Shown piece by piece: positions 14,465 to 15,678 of a DNA stretch of 15,678 nt. Made by a program: the position numbers and the translations under genes. The DNA comes from Candidatus Faecivivens stercoripullorum (lineage in GTDB: Bacteria > Bacillota > Clostridia > Oscillospirales > Ruminococcaceae), in the NCBI GenBank assembly GCA_018715285.1, contig DVLW01000237.1:1-15678 (forward strand). Direction: 5' to 3'. The notes under the pieces are model-generated. The model made no database searches. It was not told the DNA's origin and worked only from the letters and a program-made list of their open reading frames with translations. Every line of letters starts with the position of its first letter. Position 1 is the stretch's first letter.

Positions 14465-15678
14465 CAGACTCACCTTCCTTTTCGTTATAATATTTGCTCT
14501 GGATGGCATAAAGCTCCGCATATTTCCCGTTTAGCGCCATCAGGCTGTCGTGAGTGCCTTCTTCCGCAATCTGTCCGCTTGCCATCAGGATAATTCTGTC
14601 ACAGAATCGGGTGGAGGCCAGCCGGTGGGAGATATAGACCGATGTACAGCCGGATGTCATATCGCTGTACTTGAGATAAAGGTCATTTTCCGCGATTGGG
14701 TCAAGTGCGGCGGTCGGTTCATCCAGTATCATGATGGGTGCGCCTTTATACAGGGCGCGCGCCAGCATCAGCCGCTGCATTTCGCCGCCGGAAAGCTCGA
14801 TGCCATCCTCAAAGACCTCTTTCCCAATATGGGTTTGCAGTCCATCGGGAAGACGGTCGAGCTTTTGGGAAAGACCCGCCTTGCGGATACATTCTTCTGC
14901 TCTGGATAACTGGGCCTCGTTGTTTTCAAAGACCTGGGTGACATTTTCTGCGAGTGTCGTTTCCAGAACCGAAAACTGCTGGAAAACGGCGGTGAATAGC
15001 TGATAGTAATCCTTTCGGTTATATTTGCGGATATCCACACCATTGAGCAGAACTTCGCCTTCGGTCGGGTCGTAAAATCCGCAGAGGAGTTTGACAAGTG
15101 TCGTCTTGCCTGCACCGTTTAAACCGACGACTGCCAGCTTTTCGCCCGGATGGATGGTCAGGTTGACGTAGTGCAGGGTATCGGTCTGTGCGCCGGGATA
15201 ACGGAAACGGACGTTGTGCAGCCGTAACTCATAAGTAAGACCGGGTTTAGCTTCAAGCGGTTCGCCATCCTCAAAACGGAACGGCTCCGGTAAATCCAGA
15301 CATTCCCGGATGGTGGAAAGTTCCATACACTGGAGATGCAGGGTAGACATTTCCGACAGGATACCCGTTACCCATGTGGTGAACCCACCGACGGCTGAAA
15401 AGTACAGCAAAAATTCGGATGCAGGCAGTCCCTGTTCCAGTGTACGGCTGATCAGATAGAGGTAGGCAATCCCATTCCGTGCAAACGACAGCAGTACATC
15501 CACAATATCTGCCCGGATGTAGACCATTTCCCGTCTGGCAACAAATCCTTCAAAAAGACTGCGAGCACTTTCGTAAACGTCCTGCATCCACGGAAACATT
15601 CCGAAAATACGGACATCTTTTCCAAGATCCCGTTGCGAGGATTTTAACCAGATATAGTTCATTTTCTGTAAATAGGAA
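14454..15678 (-). CDS. ABC exporter half-transporter, first of a pair, N-terminus cut by window edge
   Basis: The frame is open through the window edge: codons for S-Y-L-Q-K precede the methionine at 15662, so that methionine is internal. 407 residues are visible. By alignment with the next gene, where the similar R-D-x-x-x-D-x-R-I-F/Y block is at about residue 238, some 225 N-terminal residues are missing. The visible part holds the end of the transmembrane domain and a full ATPase: Walker A G-L-N-G-A-G-K-T, Q-loop V-F-Q-Q-F, signature L-S-G-G-E-M-Q, Walker B I-M-I-L-D-E-P with the catalytic Glu, and switch I-S-H-R-L-A-S. Both ATP sites of the predicted pair therefore look active. The gene end overlaps the start of its partner by 11 bp, which points to coupled translation. 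Confidence 0.92.
   Translation of the reverse strand, partial: SYLQKMNYIWLKSSQRDLGKDVRIFGMFPWMQDVYESARSLFEGFVARREMVYIRADIVDVLLSFARNGIAYLYLISRTLEQGLPASEFLLYFSAVGGFTTWVTGILSEMSTLHLQCMELSTIRECLDLPEPFRFEDGEPLEAKPGLTYELRLHNVRFRYPGAQTDTLHYVNLTIHPGEKLAVVGLNGAGKTTLVKLLCGFYDPTEGEVLLNGVDIRKYNRKDYYQLFTAVFQQFSVLETTLAENVTQVFENNEAQLSRAEECIRKAGLSQKLDRLPDGLQTHIGKEVFEDGIELSGGEMQRLMLARALYKGAPIMILDEPTAALDPIAENDLYLKYSDMTSGCTSVYISHRLASTRFCDRIILMASGQIAEEGTHDSLMALNGKYAELYAIQSKYYNEKEGESDEG

Overview
The window looks like a chromosomal segment of a low-to-mid GC Gram-positive anaerobe of the class Clostridia, probably an Oscillospiraceae/Ruminococcaceae-type gut bacterium. The reasons are the hrcA-grpE-dnaK-dnaJ order behind a perfect CIRCE operator, a DnaK lacking the roughly 24-residue N-terminal insert of Gram-negative DnaK, GTG/TTG starts behind strong purine-rich ribosome binding sites, Ser/Glu-rich lipoproteins, and DUF4358/DHHW/MBOAT proteins. 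The taxonomic call is an inference. No phage, transposon, CRISPR, tRNA or rRNA signal was seen.

Left part (1-4134, minus strand). Reading in the direction of transcription there are two paralogous DUF4358 lipoproteins (3589-4128 and 2539-3474), the second with a roughly 135-residue Ser/Glu/Lys-Pro linker. A strong intrinsic terminator follows (2494-2530), then an MBOAT O-acyltransferase (1042-2457) and a DHHW-family SGNH-like protein (1-1027, cut by the window edge). MBOAT plus DHHW is a classic two-protein machine that moves acyl (usually acetyl) groups across the membrane onto an extracellular polymer. The DUF4358 lipoproteins are uncharacterised and may belong to the same surface process.

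Middle part (4296-10711). A membrane protein of the DUF3810 family with an HExxH metallopeptidase motif (minus strand) is divergent from the heat-shock operon hrcA-grpE-dnaK-dnaJ (plus strand). A sigma-A-type promoter and CIRCE drive the operon and an intrinsic terminator at 10681-10711 ends it. HrcA represses its own operon through CIRCE; GrpE, DnaK and DnaJ form the Hsp70 folding cycle. The dnaK-dnaJ spacer is unusually rich in small hairpins.

Right part (10740-15678). A SulP-family anion transporter with a C-terminal STAS domain (plus strand) has its own promoter and a roughly 110-nt leader. It converges on a tandem pair of ABC exporter half-transporters (minus strand, overlapping genes, the upstream one cut by the window edge). 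A long hairpin that can act as a bidirectional terminator lies between them (12550-12586).

The best candidate for something not yet described is the left-hand module: two secreted DUF4358 lipoproteins, one carrying a wall-spanning-type Ser-rich stalk, next to a surface O-acylation pair. The DUF3810 putative membrane metallopeptidase is a second unknown. Everything else is well-known housekeeping or transport.
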